In this document: positions 43,888 through 51,429 of the stretch, one piece after another | How positions within the stretch are numbered: position 1 is the stretch's first letter | Layout: each line of letters opens with the position of its first letter | NCBI GenBank assembly: GCA_013003555.1 | Contig: JABDIV010000003.1 | Span: 1-51,429, forward strand | Source: Flavobacteriaceae bacterium | GTDB taxonomy: Bacteria; Bacteroidota; Bacteroidia; Flavobacteriales; Flavobacteriaceae | Length of the DNA stretch: 51,429 bases | Reading direction: 5' to 3' | The notes under the pieces: generated by a model | The model's input: only the letters and a program-made list of their open reading frames with translations | Told to the model about the DNA's origin: nothing | The model's database searches: none | Made by a program: the position numbers and the translations under genes

Positions 43888-43895
43888 CAAATATA
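43888..43895 (-). promoter_or_regulatory. -7 box of the second hybrid kinase gene
   Basis: TATATTTG on the minus strand, leader about 19 nt; the same box sequence as before the paralogous kinase. Confidence 0.55.
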
Positions 43896-44383
43896 ACAAA
43901 ATCTTCGATAAAATGCATTTTTTTAAGATAATTATCAAAAATATCGATTTCTTCAGGATTTTGAAATCGTTCAAATAAGATCGATATTTCTACTCGAATT
44001 TTCGGATTCATTATCATATCATCCGATTATTTTGACCATGCGAGCAACATCATTTGTTTTAGAGGAGGCATTTGACATAATCTGGTATTCCCCTCTGATC
44101 AATTGGTCGTTTATCCCGGGTTCAATGGTTTTAATGCCTTCTTCATGGGGAGGAGCACTTTAAATGACAGTCTTTGCTCCATTCGCAATACGATATTGAA
44201 TATCCTTACAGATTTTGAACTTAAGGGTCGACTCAATTATAGCGTCAACGTTTTATTTTTCCAATCGATTTTGGATGATTTTAGTATGACTGGCTAATTT
44301 ATACAGATCTTACCAATCATGCGCCAACCGGAATACCATTCGGCCTTTCAGACGGAATCTATTAATACTGAATCGAATAATAT
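43896..44383. other. Unassigned 0.5-kb intergenic stretch
   Basis: Between the second kinase and lipA no gene of clear quality is seen. Short plus-strand frames exist at 44038-44163 (41 codons, begins MRATSFVLEEAFDIIWYSPL) and 44103-44297 (64 codons, MVVYPGFNGFNAFFMGRS), overlapping in different frames. Near 44296-44357 a piece reads LIYTDLTNHAPTGIPFGLSD in a third frame. This pattern could be a decayed coding sequence. I do not recognise the family and see no structured RNA signature. Confidence 0.35.
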
Positions 44384-45262
44384 TTAATGAATATGCTTTT
44401 CAGCATGGTAAGATGATCGAACCAAAGCACTGCTTTCAACATGTCGAAAGCCAAGATCAAGTCCAATAGTACGGTATTCGTCAAATTGTTCGGGAAAAAT
44501 AAATTGCTTTACCGGCAGGTGTTTTTTACTCGGTTGCAGGTATTGTCCGATTGTTACGACATCGACCTCCGCATTTTTTAGATCATGAAGTGTTTCTATA
44601 ACTTCTTCACGTGTTTCTCCAAGTCCAAGCATAATGCCTGATTTGGTACGACGTTGCCCTTGCTGTTTGAGATATTTCAGTACGCCAAGGCTTCTGTCGT
44701 ATTTTGCCTGAATACGAACTTCACGGGTAAGGCGTCTTACCGTTTCCACATTATGGGACACGACTTCAGGCTTAACATCTATAATTCGGTCAATGTGATG
44801 TTCGATGCCCTGGAAATCAGGGATAAGTGTCTCAAGCGTCGTTTCGGGATTCATTCGTCTGACAGCTTTCACCGTTTCACTCCACATAATGCTCCCCATA
44901 TCTTTTAGATCGTCTCTGTCAACACTTGTCAATACAGCATGTTTGATCTTCATGATTTTGATTGACCGGGCTACTTTTTCGGGTTCATCCCAATCGACCT
45001 GTTCGGGACGACCGGTCTTTACACCACAAAATCCACAGGATCGCGTGCAAATGTTTCCGAGGATCATAAATGTTGCGGTTCCCTCTCCCCAGCATTCACC
45101 CATATTGGGACAACTTCCTGATGTGCAGATGGTGTTCAGGTTGTATTTGTCAACCAACCCTCTTAGTTCGGTGTATTTTTTTCCCGTTGGAAGCTTAACG
45201 CGAAGCCACTTTGGCTTGGGTTCCCTTTGAGGTAATATATTAGAGGTCGCTTTAGTTTCCAT
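44384..45262 (-). CDS. lipA: Lipoyl synthase
   Basis: Radical-SAM enzyme inserting two sulfurs into protein-bound octanoyl groups. It is 292 aa. The radical SAM cluster is Cys72, Cys76, Cys79 ([10 protein letters not shown]), the auxiliary cluster Cys46, Cys51, Cys57 ([16 protein letters not shown]), and the C-terminal [14 protein letters not shown] carries the conserved serine ligand. Start ATG at 45262 after a TATCTTTG box. Confidence 0.97.
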   Translation of the reverse strand: METKATSNILPQREPKPKWLRVKLPTGKKYTELRGLVDKYNLNTICTSGSCPNMGECWGEGTATFMILGNICTRSCGFCGVKTGRPEQVDWDEPEKVARSIKIMKIKHAVLTSVDRDDLKDMGSIMWSETVKAVRRMNPETTLETLIPDFQGIEHHIDRIIDVKPEVVSHNVETVRRLTREVRIQAKYDRSLGVLKYLKQQGQRRTKSGIMLGLGETREEVIETLHDLKNAEVDVVTIGQYLQPSKKHLPVKQFIFPEQFDEYRTIGLDLGFRHVESSALVRSSYHAEKHIH

Positions 45263-45282
45263 AGCTTTTATTTGAGCGGGAA

Positions 45283-45290
45283 CAAAGATA
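45283..45290 (-). promoter_or_regulatory. lipA -7 promoter box
   Basis: TATCTTTG on the minus strand, 20 bp before the lipA ATG, in the 40-bp gap after the Nramp-like gene. Confidence 0.5.
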
Positions 45291-45302
45291 CAAAGTATTC
45301 TT

Positions 45303-46517
45303 TTAAAAGGTCGTTAAATACCAGAAGCCAAAACCGATAAGGAACAGTATCCCCAGCCAGCTTAGAATATGAAGTAGTGGAGATGGACGCCACTCGGCCG
45401 GTGTATGTGAACTGCTCATTAATCTATAGTTTAAGATCGCATAAAACGGAGCCGTTAAAAACGATAATATTGTTGCAATTTTCACGAGTAGTCCCATTTC
45501 CGAAGCAAAAAAGAAAAAAATAAGGATTGTGCCAAGCGCGAGAACAACAAGCCAGGTGTAATAACCAAAAGCTGAAGATTTGTTGGTTAGAAGCTCTAAT
45601 GTGCGATGCATGGCTCTTGGCGAGGCATCTAAAGTTGTAAGGGTGGTGCTAAACATGGTCGTAAAAGCGGCGATCCCGATAATCACATAAGACCATGTAC
45701 CCAAACTCGAGGTGTACATATCGATCAGTTGATTGGCAAAAACACCCGCGGTACCACTGAAACTTTCACCACTATTATGCATGATAAGCATTCCGAGTAA
45801 AACAAATCCGATGCCTAAAATCACAGTTCCGATATAACCGACATTAAAATCAAAAAGTGCCATTTTCGGACTGAATTCTTTTAAATCCTTTCGCTTCTCA
45901 ACAGTCCATAATGAATGCCAAACAGAAATATCAAGTGGAGCGGGCATCCAGCCCATAAAGGCAATTAAAAATGCTATTTCAGTGATATTAGACGGCAGGA
46001 CCTGATGTAAGGACAATGGTTGTTCGTTTTTAACAAAAGCCATAACCACGGCCATAATGGTGCTTAAGGTCAGCACGACAATGATCAACTTAATCAGGTT
46101 GTCGAGCAATTTATAATGACCGATTACCAGTAGACAAAGGCAAACCACAAGTATGATCACTGTCCAAACTTCAACACTTACAAAATCACCAAACAGTGAA
46201 GATGCAAGTCCTGCGGTAACAATGGTAACCGCGGTTTGAATGGTAAACATCGTAGCAAATGTCAATATAAAATATGCTATAAGGACTCCTTTACCGAGTT
46301 TGCGATAGCCATCCAATAGGCTGGTTCCCGTCGCTGAAGCATATCGCGGACCAAACTGAAAGAAGGGGTATTTACATAAATTAACAAGAAGAAGTGCCCA
46401 GATCAAACCAAAACCGAAATCGGCACCGGCCCTGGTCGATTGAACCAAATGAGAGACGCCAATGGCTGCTCCCGCGAATAAAAGTCCGGGACCTAGCTTT
46501 CTTATATCAAATTTCAT
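45303..46517 (-). CDS. Nramp-related divalent metal transporter lacking canonical motifs
   Basis: A 404-aa integral membrane protein, ~11 helices. It aligns with Nramp/MntH at [23 protein letters not shown], but TM1 lacks DPGN (the position reads GVSH) and TM6 lacks MPH ([15 protein letters not shown]). Metal choice is therefore uncertain; Nramp-related proteins with altered sites transport other ions or solutes. I place the start at ATG 46517 ([14 protein letters not shown]), which overlaps the sigma-factor gene by 11 bp. It is the last gene of the chain starting at 48376. Confidence 0.82.
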   Translation of the reverse strand: MKFDIRKLGPGLLFAGAAIGVSHLVQSTRAGADFGFGLIWALLLVNLCKYPFFQFGPRYASATGTSLLDGYRKLGKGVLIAYFILTFATMFTIQTAVTIVTAGLASSLFGDFVSVEVWTVIILVVCLCLLVIGHYKLLDNLIKLIIVVLTLSTIMAVVMAFVKNEQPLSLHQVLPSNITEIAFLIAFMGWMPAPLDISVWHSLWTVEKRKDLKEFSPKMALFDFNVGYIGTVILGIGFVLLGMLIMHNSGESFSGTAGVFANQLIDMYTSSLGTWSYVIIGIAAFTTMFSTTLTTLDASPRAMHRTLELLTNKSSAFGYYTWLVVLALGTILIFFFFASEMGLLVKIATILSFLTAPFYAILNYRLMSSSHTPAEWRPSPLLHILSWLGILFLIGFGFWYLTTF

Positions 46518-47061
46518 GATCCTGAATGATTTCAGCCAATAATTTTTTAGCACGCAGTAGCTTGACCTTTACATTGCTCATCGGTTCATCTATCTTTTTT
46601 GAAATCTCATCATACGACAATTCCTGGAAATAGCGCAGGTTAATAACTTCCTGGTAATGAGGTTTGAGCTTTTTTATGTCCCTTAATAATTTGGCCAGAT
46701 TTTGTTCGGTAATAATCTTGTCTTCGGGAGTAGGAGATTCATCGATAATTCCATAAACACGCCCTTCTTCATCTTCGGAAGTTTCATGAGACAAGCTGCT
46801 TTTTTTTCTTCTTAGAAAATCAATATGGATGTTTTTTGCGATGGTTATCAGCCATGTTTTGAATTTATAGCGCTCGTCGTAGGTGTCGATTTTATCGAAG
46901 GCGCGAGAAAAGGTTTGAATGGTAATATCCTCGGCGTCATTTTCATTTTTAGTGCGCTTAAGAAGGTAACCATAAACATGATTCCAACAGCTGTCTAACA
47001 AAAAACTAAAGGCAAATTGATTATTGTCTTTAGCTTTTTTAATGGCTTCTTTTATCTCCAA
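46507..47061 (-). CDS. ECF-type RNA polymerase sigma factor
   Basis: A 184-aa sigma-70 group 4 factor: sigma2 (NDAEDITIQTFSRAFDKI, then FKTWLITIAKNIHIDFLRRKK) and sigma4 (LRYFQELSYDEISKKIDEPMSNVKVKLLRAKKLL). The start is TTG at 47061; an in-frame stop lies just upstream and no ATG fits. It overlaps the glycosyltransferase gene by 10 bp and the transporter gene by 11 bp. No anti-sigma gene is adjacent, so regulation may be through transcription or a distant partner. Confidence 0.93.
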   Translation of the reverse strand: MEIKEAIKKAKDNNQFAFSFLLDSCWNHVYGYLLKRTKNENDAEDITIQTFSRAFDKIDTYDERYKFKTWLITIAKNIHIDFLRRKKSSLSHETSEDEEGRVYGIIDESPTPEDKIITEQNLAKLLRDIKKLKPHYQEVINLRYFQELSYDEISKKIDEPMSNVKVKLLRAKKLLAEIIQDHEI

Positions 47062-48164
47062 GAATGATTTTTTGACCTAAGATTTGTTATAAAGATAACC
47101 AATTGCGAAAGAACTAAAAACAACTCAAGGAACGGCAGCAGGATCAACGTATCAAGGTTCTTAAGTTTTCGTGCTCCCAGGCCATAACTCAGAGCAACCA
47201 AAACAAATCTAAAGAGAATCAGGGCCAGAACTATAGCTGACTTATAGACGTAAATGACCAATGTCAAACCAATAATCCAAAATAGCAATTGAGTGATATA
47301 AAGCAGGCCGAGGGTTATTTTATGTTTGGTTTTGTAGTGGGAAGCCGTGCTCACATGTCGCCGTTTCTGGCGGAACCAGGATATAAATTTTTTTTCCGGA
47401 ACAGAATCAGTACTTGATTCATGGGAGTAAGATATCGTGGTGTTTTCGGGAGTTGCTACCTGATTAACAAAGAGATCATCATCACCCGAATTCACGTTCA
47501 TATGGTCTTTAAATCCCCCGATATTGAAAAATACATCCTTTCGATAGGCGAGATTCCTACCAACACCCATATATGGTGATCCCATTAATGCAAAAGAAAA
47601 GTATTGAATTGCGGTTACTGTGGTTTCATATCTAATGAGTTTGTTAAGTAAGTTGCCTTTGATTTTTCTATAGTTTCCAAATCCAAGGACAATGGTTTTC
47701 TGATTGGTGAAATGACGGCTCATTTCTCTGATCCAATGGGAGGATACAGGTATGCAATCGGCATCTGTAAACAACAAGAAATCATATTTAGAGGCTTTAA
47801 TACCTAGGGTTAGCGGGTACTTTTTGTTATTCCAAAATGAATCCAGTGGTTTTACATCTACCACTTTAACATTTTTATTGTTGCGTTCGAATTCACGCAT
47901 GATGTCAAGTGAAGTATCAGAAGACCCGTCATTGATCAGAACCAATTCGAATTCAGGATAATCCTGATCAAGAATTAAGGGAATGAATGCTTTTAAATTT
48001 TCAGCTTCGTTTTTTGCACAGACCAGAACCGAAATTTTGATATTCTTTAATTTTGGTAGTTCGGGTTTATGAAGACCAAACCGCATGAAAATAAAACCAT
48101 AGAATACGATTTGAATTAAAATAATTAAGATAAAAATATAGAACAACAGGTCAGGAATCGACAT
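47052..48164 (-). CDS. Membrane glycosyltransferase, family 2
   Basis: A 370-aa GT-A enzyme with an N-terminal membrane helix (~5-28), catalytic core (ISVLVCAKNEAENLKAFIP, LINDGSSDTS, LLFTDADCIPVS), NSGDDDLF and a QxxRW-like RQKRRH, then two to three C-terminal membrane helices (~285-360). It resembles processive family-2 glycosyltransferases of polysaccharide or glycolipid synthesis. Substrate unknown. It lies 5 bp after the small Cys-motif gene and overlaps the sigma-factor gene. Confidence 0.88.
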   Translation of the reverse strand: MSIPDLLFYIFILIILIQIVFYGFIFMRFGLHKPELPKLKNIKISVLVCAKNEAENLKAFIPLILDQDYPEFELVLINDGSSDTSLDIMREFERNNKNVKVVDVKPLDSFWNNKKYPLTLGIKASKYDFLLFTDADCIPVSSHWIREMSRHFTNQKTIVLGFGNYRKIKGNLLNKLIRYETTVTAIQYFSFALMGSPYMGVGRNLAYRKDVFFNIGGFKDHMNVNSGDDDLFVNQVATPENTTISYSHESSTDSVPEKKFISWFRQKRRHVSTASHYKTKHKITLGLLYITQLLFWIIGLTLVIYVYKSAIVLALILFRFVLVALSYGLGARKLKNLDTLILLPFLELFLVLSQLVIFITNLRSKNHSWR

Positions 48165-48169
48165 GATGT

Positions 48170-48376
48170 TTAAGAGGTGTGAACCGATTCATTGCAATCC
48201 TCGAACTCGTCTGGGGTTCGACCACAAAAGCCACAGGCCTCGCCTTCTTTATTTAGCATAGGATTCTGACTGGCGCATGTTCCTGCAAATTCACCATCCT
48301 TTTTAGCCCATATTTTAATGGCTATCCCGGCGATGCCGAGTGCTAGTAAGATTAATGTGATCAATAATAATTTCAT
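48170..48376 (-). CDS. Small membrane-anchored protein with four-cysteine motif
   Basis: A 68-aa protein: an N-terminal membrane helix (~2-22), then a short hydrophilic tail with Cys34, Cys48, Cys51 and Cys61 (C-x13-C-x2-C-x9-C; ACGFCGRTPDEFEDC). The spacing could bind zinc or an iron-sulfur cluster, or form disulfides. I place the start at ATG 48376, because the in-frame ATG at 48394 overlaps the promoter box. First gene of the chain leading to the glycosyltransferase, sigma factor and transporter. I know similar small flavobacterial proteins with no assigned function. Confidence 0.7.
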   Translation of the reverse strand: MKLLLITLILLALGIAGIAIKIWAKKDGEFAGTCASQNPMLNKEGEACGFCGRTPDEFEDCNESVHTS

Positions 48377-48391
48377 CAAAAAAGCTTTGTG

Positions 48392-48399
48392 CAAAGATA
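48392..48399 (-). promoter_or_regulatory. -7 box of the Cys-motif/glycosyltransferase/sigma operon
   Basis: TATCTTTG on the minus strand, 15 bp before ATG 48376. It sets the operon start and the choice of start codon. Confidence 0.5.
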
Positions 48400-48469
48400 A
48401 GACTTATTCATGGAATTGGCGAATAAGTCTGTTATTGAAAATCAATCACCGCCAATAAAAAACGAGGCA

Positions 48470-49258
48470 TTAATTATTCCTGTTTAGTGGAATATTAGCC
48501 ACCGTATTTTCCATAGATGAACTTTCGACGCCACCCTTTTGTTCGATTGTAATGGTTAAACTTAGCGCATTTTCTATATATGGAATGGGTTTTAAATTTC
48601 GATTGGTCTCATCTAAAATACCGAGGTTGATCATGCGGTCTTGCATTTGCGCCCACATTTGATAACACTGTTCTTCAGATAAGTCTGGTAGGGAGACCAC
48701 ATCGATCAACGATGATTTTTCAATCGGATTAATGTAGGCAACTGTTTTAAGGTCTTTAGCGCGTTCATTACCCCTTAACACATATTTTTGAGTCTCGGGA
48801 TTATTAAGCTTCATCAATTGCCTCATCACATTATCGAGCATCATATTATTCTGGTCGATATCACCTCTTAAATCGAAAATTTCATCTGCAATTGTATCAT
48901 TTTCATCAGCCAGTAATCTGTTTTGATTATAGAAAACATAGGATGTCCCGGCAAATACAAGAGCTGCGATACATGCGGCAACTGTAATCCATTTCGGAAA
49001 TCGTCTTCCACCTATCAAATGAATCACCTGATGATCATTCAAGCCTTCCATAACATCTTTGAGAATATCAGGAGATGGCATGGCTTGAGCGCGTGCTGTC
49101 AATTCTAACTGGTCCTGGAGCAATTCATACTCCGATCTGACTTCCTCAAACCTGTTTATATACTGTTCAACCTTGAAGGCTTCAGCTTTGCTGGTATCAC
49201 CGATAAGGTATTTCTCTAATAAACCCGAACTTAAAAAATCATGTATCTTTTTTTCCAT
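48470..49258 (-). CDS. Anti-sigma factor (RskA-type)
   Basis: A 262-aa single-pass membrane protein: cytoplasmic N-terminal zinc-free anti-sigma domain (~1-90, SGLLEKYLIGDTSKAEAFKVEQYI), membrane helix (~105-122, WITVAACIAALVFAGTSYVF), and a periplasmic RskA-like domain (LPDLSEEQCYQMWAQMQD, LSLTITIEQKGGVESS). It should hold the sigma factor encoded 11 bp upstream until a signal releases it. Confidence 0.88.
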   Translation of the reverse strand: MEKKIHDFLSSGLLEKYLIGDTSKAEAFKVEQYINRFEEVRSEYELLQDQLELTARAQAMPSPDILKDVMEGLNDHQVIHLIGGRRFPKWITVAACIAALVFAGTSYVFYNQNRLLADENDTIADEIFDLRGDIDQNNMMLDNVMRQLMKLNNPETQKYVLRGNERAKDLKTVAYINPIEKSSLIDVVSLPDLSEEQCYQMWAQMQDRMINLGILDETNRNLKPIPYIENALSLTITIEQKGGVESSSMENTVANIPLNRNN

Positions 49259-49269
49259 TGTGATACGTT

Positions 49270-49800
49270 TTAAGGATCGTAGATCTTACGCAGTTCTCTC
49301 AATCCAATTTTTAGCCTTGATTTCACCGTACCGAGCGGGATGTCTAATTCTTCACTTGCTTCCTGTTGGGTCATGCCTTCAAAAAACAAGGCCCGCAAAA
49401 CAATCTGGTACTTAGTGTCCAAGGTGGCGACATGTTCTTTTAAATCAATTGCATCCTGATTCAAACTCATCACCGGTATCTTATATACGTTAGAGTCGTT
49501 AATTTGGATTTCCCGTTCGAACTTTAGATTATGGCTACGAAGTTTATCAATTGCGGTATTTCGGGCAATTCGATACAACCAGGTAAATAATTTGGCTTTA
49601 GAGGCATCATATTTATGTGCGAATCGCCAGATTTTTATAAAGGTTTCCTGCAAGGCATCTTCCGCCATAGCCTGGTCTTTGGTCACTTTATAAATTACCC
49701 CATAAAGTGTATCGGAATAATTTTCATACAAGAGCGGCATGGCACGCTGGTCAGACTCCTTCAGTAAACTAACGATATGTTCTTCGAACTTGGTTGCCAA
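49270..49800 (-). CDS. ECF-type RNA polymerase sigma factor (paired with anti-sigma)
   Basis: A 176-aa sigma-70 group 4 factor: sigma2 (MAEDALQETFIKIWRFA, LFTWLYRIARNTAIDKLRSHN) and sigma4 (LRALFFEGMTQQEASEELDIPLGTVKSRLKIGLRELRKIY), resembling SigK-type factors that pair with RskA. The start is TTG at 49800; no ATG fits the open frame upstream. Transcribed together with the anti-sigma gene 11 bp downstream. Confidence 0.92.
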   Translation of the reverse strand: MATKFEEHIVSLLKESDQRAMPLLYENYSDTLYGVIYKVTKDQAMAEDALQETFIKIWRFAHKYDASKAKLFTWLYRIARNTAIDKLRSHNLKFEREIQINDSNVYKIPVMSLNQDAIDLKEHVATLDTKYQIVLRALFFEGMTQQEASEELDIPLGTVKSRLKIGLRELRKIYDP

Positions 49801-49864
49801 ATTGACTGAGATTTTGGGATCTTAAAACGGTTTATAACTAAATCTACTTTTTGATTAACGCACT

Positions 49865-50881
49865 TTAGTCGATAATATTGACCTCTGCTTCCAAATTTAT
49901 ATCAAAGATACGTTTAATCGTCATTTGAATAAGCTTCGCCAGGTTTAAGATGTCAGTTCCCTTTGCATTTCCGTGGTTTACGAGTACCAAAGCCTGCTTG
50001 TCGTGGACACCGTAGGCGCCAAATCGCTTTCCTTTAAAACCGCTTTTTTCGATTAGCCAGCCAGCCGGAATCTTAACAAAATTGTCATTTACCGGGTAAG
50101 ACGGGATATTTGGAAAATTTGTTTTCAACTGATCAAATTGATCCCTTGGAACCAAAGGATTTTTAAAAAAACTGCCACTGTTACCGATCTTCTTCGGATT
50201 TGGCAATTTCGATTCCCGTATGGTAATAACGGCTCTGGAAACATCCTGGATGGTGGGATTAGTGATGTTTGCCTTGGCCAGTGCCTCATTTATGGCACCA
50301 TAAGATGTTTTTATTTGATGCTTTGAGCTGCTTAGTCGAAACCGGACTGATGTAATGATATATTTTCCTTTGAGTTCCTGCTTAAATACAGATTGGCGAT
50401 ACCCGAAGTTACATTCGGCTTTGGTGAATGTCCTGAAGCTTTTAGTTTCGATGTCAAATGCCCGGCAGGATTCAAATACATCCTTCAGCTCAACACCATA
50501 AGCACCAATATTTTGAATAGGCGCTGTTCCAACGTTACCAGGGATTAGCGATAGATTTTCAATACCGCCAAAATCATTTTCGAGGCAGTACTCAACGAAT
50601 TCATGCCAATTTTCACCGGCCATACTTTCAATGATTACCGAATGGCTGTCTGAAGAAACAATTGATATTCCTTTCAGATCAATGTGCAAAACAATACCTG
50701 GGATATCCTTCGTTAATAATATATTACTCCCTCCACCGAGAATAAATTTCGGCTCTTCCGGAAAACGTTTATAAAAGTCAATTAAAGCTTCCTCAGATCT
50801 GATAGATACAAATCGCTCTGCTTTGACATCGAGTCCGAATGTATTAAAATCTTTAAGAGATATGTTTTGCTGTATGGTCAT
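49865..50881 (-). CDS. murB: UDP-N-acetylenolpyruvoylglucosamine reductase
   Basis: FAD- and NADPH-dependent reduction to UDP-N-acetylmuramate in peptidoglycan synthesis. It is 338 aa, the type I length. Motifs: NTFGLDVKAERFV, ILGGGSNILLTKD, LSLIPGNVGTAPIQNIGAYGVE (FAD binding), YRQSVFK and the catalytic Ser in GNSGSFFKNP. The start overlaps the aminotransferase gene stop by 4 bp. Confidence 0.96.
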   Translation of the reverse strand: MTIQQNISLKDFNTFGLDVKAERFVSIRSEEALIDFYKRFPEEPKFILGGGSNILLTKDIPGIVLHIDLKGISIVSSDSHSVIIESMAGENWHEFVEYCLENDFGGIENLSLIPGNVGTAPIQNIGAYGVELKDVFESCRAFDIETKSFRTFTKAECNFGYRQSVFKQELKGKYIITSVRFRLSSSKHQIKTSYGAINEALAKANITNPTIQDVSRAVITIRESKLPNPKKIGNSGSFFKNPLVPRDQFDQLKTNFPNIPSYPVNDNFVKIPAGWLIEKSGFKGKRFGAYGVHDKQALVLVNHGNAKGTDILNLAKLIQMTIKRIFDINLEAEVNIID

Positions 50882-51429
50882 GCATTTTTGTACTGGCCGA
50901 GAGCCTTATCAAGAATATTTACGGCCCTTACAAGATCTTCTTCTTTTAATACGTACGCTATCCGAATTTGGTTTTTTCCAAGGCCGGGCGATGAATAAAA
51001 TCCTGCGGCCGGGGCTACCATGACCGTCTCACCATTCATGTCGAAGGATTCAAGCAGCCACTGGGCGAAATCATCCGCATCCTCAACGGGTAGTTGAGCT
51101 ATGCAATAAAAGGCGCCTTTTGGAATACCTACGGTAACGCCTTTTATCTGTTGAAGTTTTTTCACCAGGGTATTGCGCCGTGATACGTACTCCTCGATCA
51201 CCGCATCAAAATATTCCTGGGATGTTTCAAGAGCGGCTTCTGAAGCAATTTGAGCATAGGTTGGCGGGGATAGGCGTGCCTGAGCAAATTTTAATGCCGT
51301 TGAGATAACGGCTTTATTCCGTGAAGCAATCCATCCGATACGCGCGCCGCACATGCTGTATCGTTTGGAAACCGAATCGATCATTATGGCGTGGTTCTCG
51401 AGTCCGTTGACCTGCATGATTGAATAATG
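50878..51429 (-). CDS. PLP-dependent class I aminotransferase (C-terminal part)
   Basis: The open frame runs off the right edge, so the N-terminal half is missing. The visible ~183 residues include the PLP lysine in SVSKRYSMCGARIGW and PKGAFYCIAQLP, ending in a typical fold-type I C-terminus (IRIAYVLKEEDLVRAVNIL). It resembles the aspartate/prephenate aminotransferase group; exact substrate cannot be said. The internal ATG at 51417 is not the start, because coding sequence continues upstream. Confidence 0.88.
   Translation of the reverse strand, partial: HYSIMQVNGLENHAIMIDSVSKRYSMCGARIGWIASRNKAVISTALKFAQARLSPPTYAQIASEAALETSQEYFDAVIEEYVSRRNTLVKKLQQIKGVTVGIPKGAFYCIAQLPVEDADDFAQWLLESFDMNGETVMVAPAAGFYSSPGLGKNQIRIAYVLKEEDLVRAVNILDKALGQYKNA

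Noticed and set aside
1..51429. tRNA, rRNA, CRISPR, transposase or prophage
   Set aside because: I looked for clover-leaf signatures, regularly spaced repeats and recombinase motifs on both strands and saw none.

Overview
The window reads as one contiguous chromosomal segment of a low-GC member of the Bacteroidota, most likely a marine Flavobacteriaceae. The support is internal: a cargo protein with a type IX secretion (T9SS) C-terminal sorting domain, a T9SS plug-family protein, several protein families I know mainly from flavobacteria (DUF6695-like, DUF6702-like), sodium-pumping NADH:quinone oxidoreductase, and recurrent promoter boxes of the Bacteroidota form TAnnTTTG without Shine-Dalgarno sequences. 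There are about 50 protein genes. I found no rRNA, tRNA, CRISPR array, insertion sequence or prophage.

Layout. 1-553: the 3' tail of an unidentified gene, then short broken frames and a hairpin. 554-8310: a T9SS-exported lipase-like protein, pruA (proline/glutamate catabolism), an NRDE protein overlapping a DUF6695-like thiol-hydrolase candidate, apaG and the T9SS plug protein. 8463-15908: nqrABCDEF, a small conserved gene and apbE, which together make and flavinylate a sodium pump. 15909-21893 (minus strand): a methyltransferase, map, a small HAD phosphatase, gpmI, an M48 protease, a Tat-type M15 peptidase and pepE. 21990-28544 (plus strand): a carboxypeptidase-regulatory-like protein, a DUF6702-like protein, an M1 aminopeptidase, tatA and a TPR hybrid histidine kinase.

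28621-36318 (minus strand) is the most coherent pathway: kynU, kmo, a RidA-type deaminase, 2-aminomuconate semialdehyde dehydrogenase, an atypical SDR protein, 3-hydroxyanthranilate dioxygenase, ACMS decarboxylase and an O-methyltransferase, packed with overlaps or very short gaps. It would degrade kynurenine through 3-hydroxyanthranilate and 2-aminomuconate. Tryptophan dioxygenase and formylkynurenine hydrolase are not in the window. The SDR lacks the catalytic Tyr and Lys, and neither it nor the methyltransferase has an assigned step.

36388-51429: a lipoprotein, a methyltransferase, msrA, a coiled-coil protein whose C4 zinc ribbon has lost every cysteine, a Nif3 protein, lpxK, a second TPR hybrid kinase paralogous to the first, an unassigned 515-bp stretch, lipA, a chain of genes (small Cys-motif membrane protein, glycosyltransferase, ECF sigma, Nramp-like transporter), an ECF sigma/anti-sigma pair, murB and a truncated aminotransferase.

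No wholly new defence or mobile system is evident. The strongest leads are the catalytically atypical SDR and the O-methyltransferase in the kynurenine operon, the cysteine-less zinc-ribbon protein, the NRDE/papain-like pair, the Nramp homologue lacking DPGN, and possible leaderless transcripts for tatA and lpxK.
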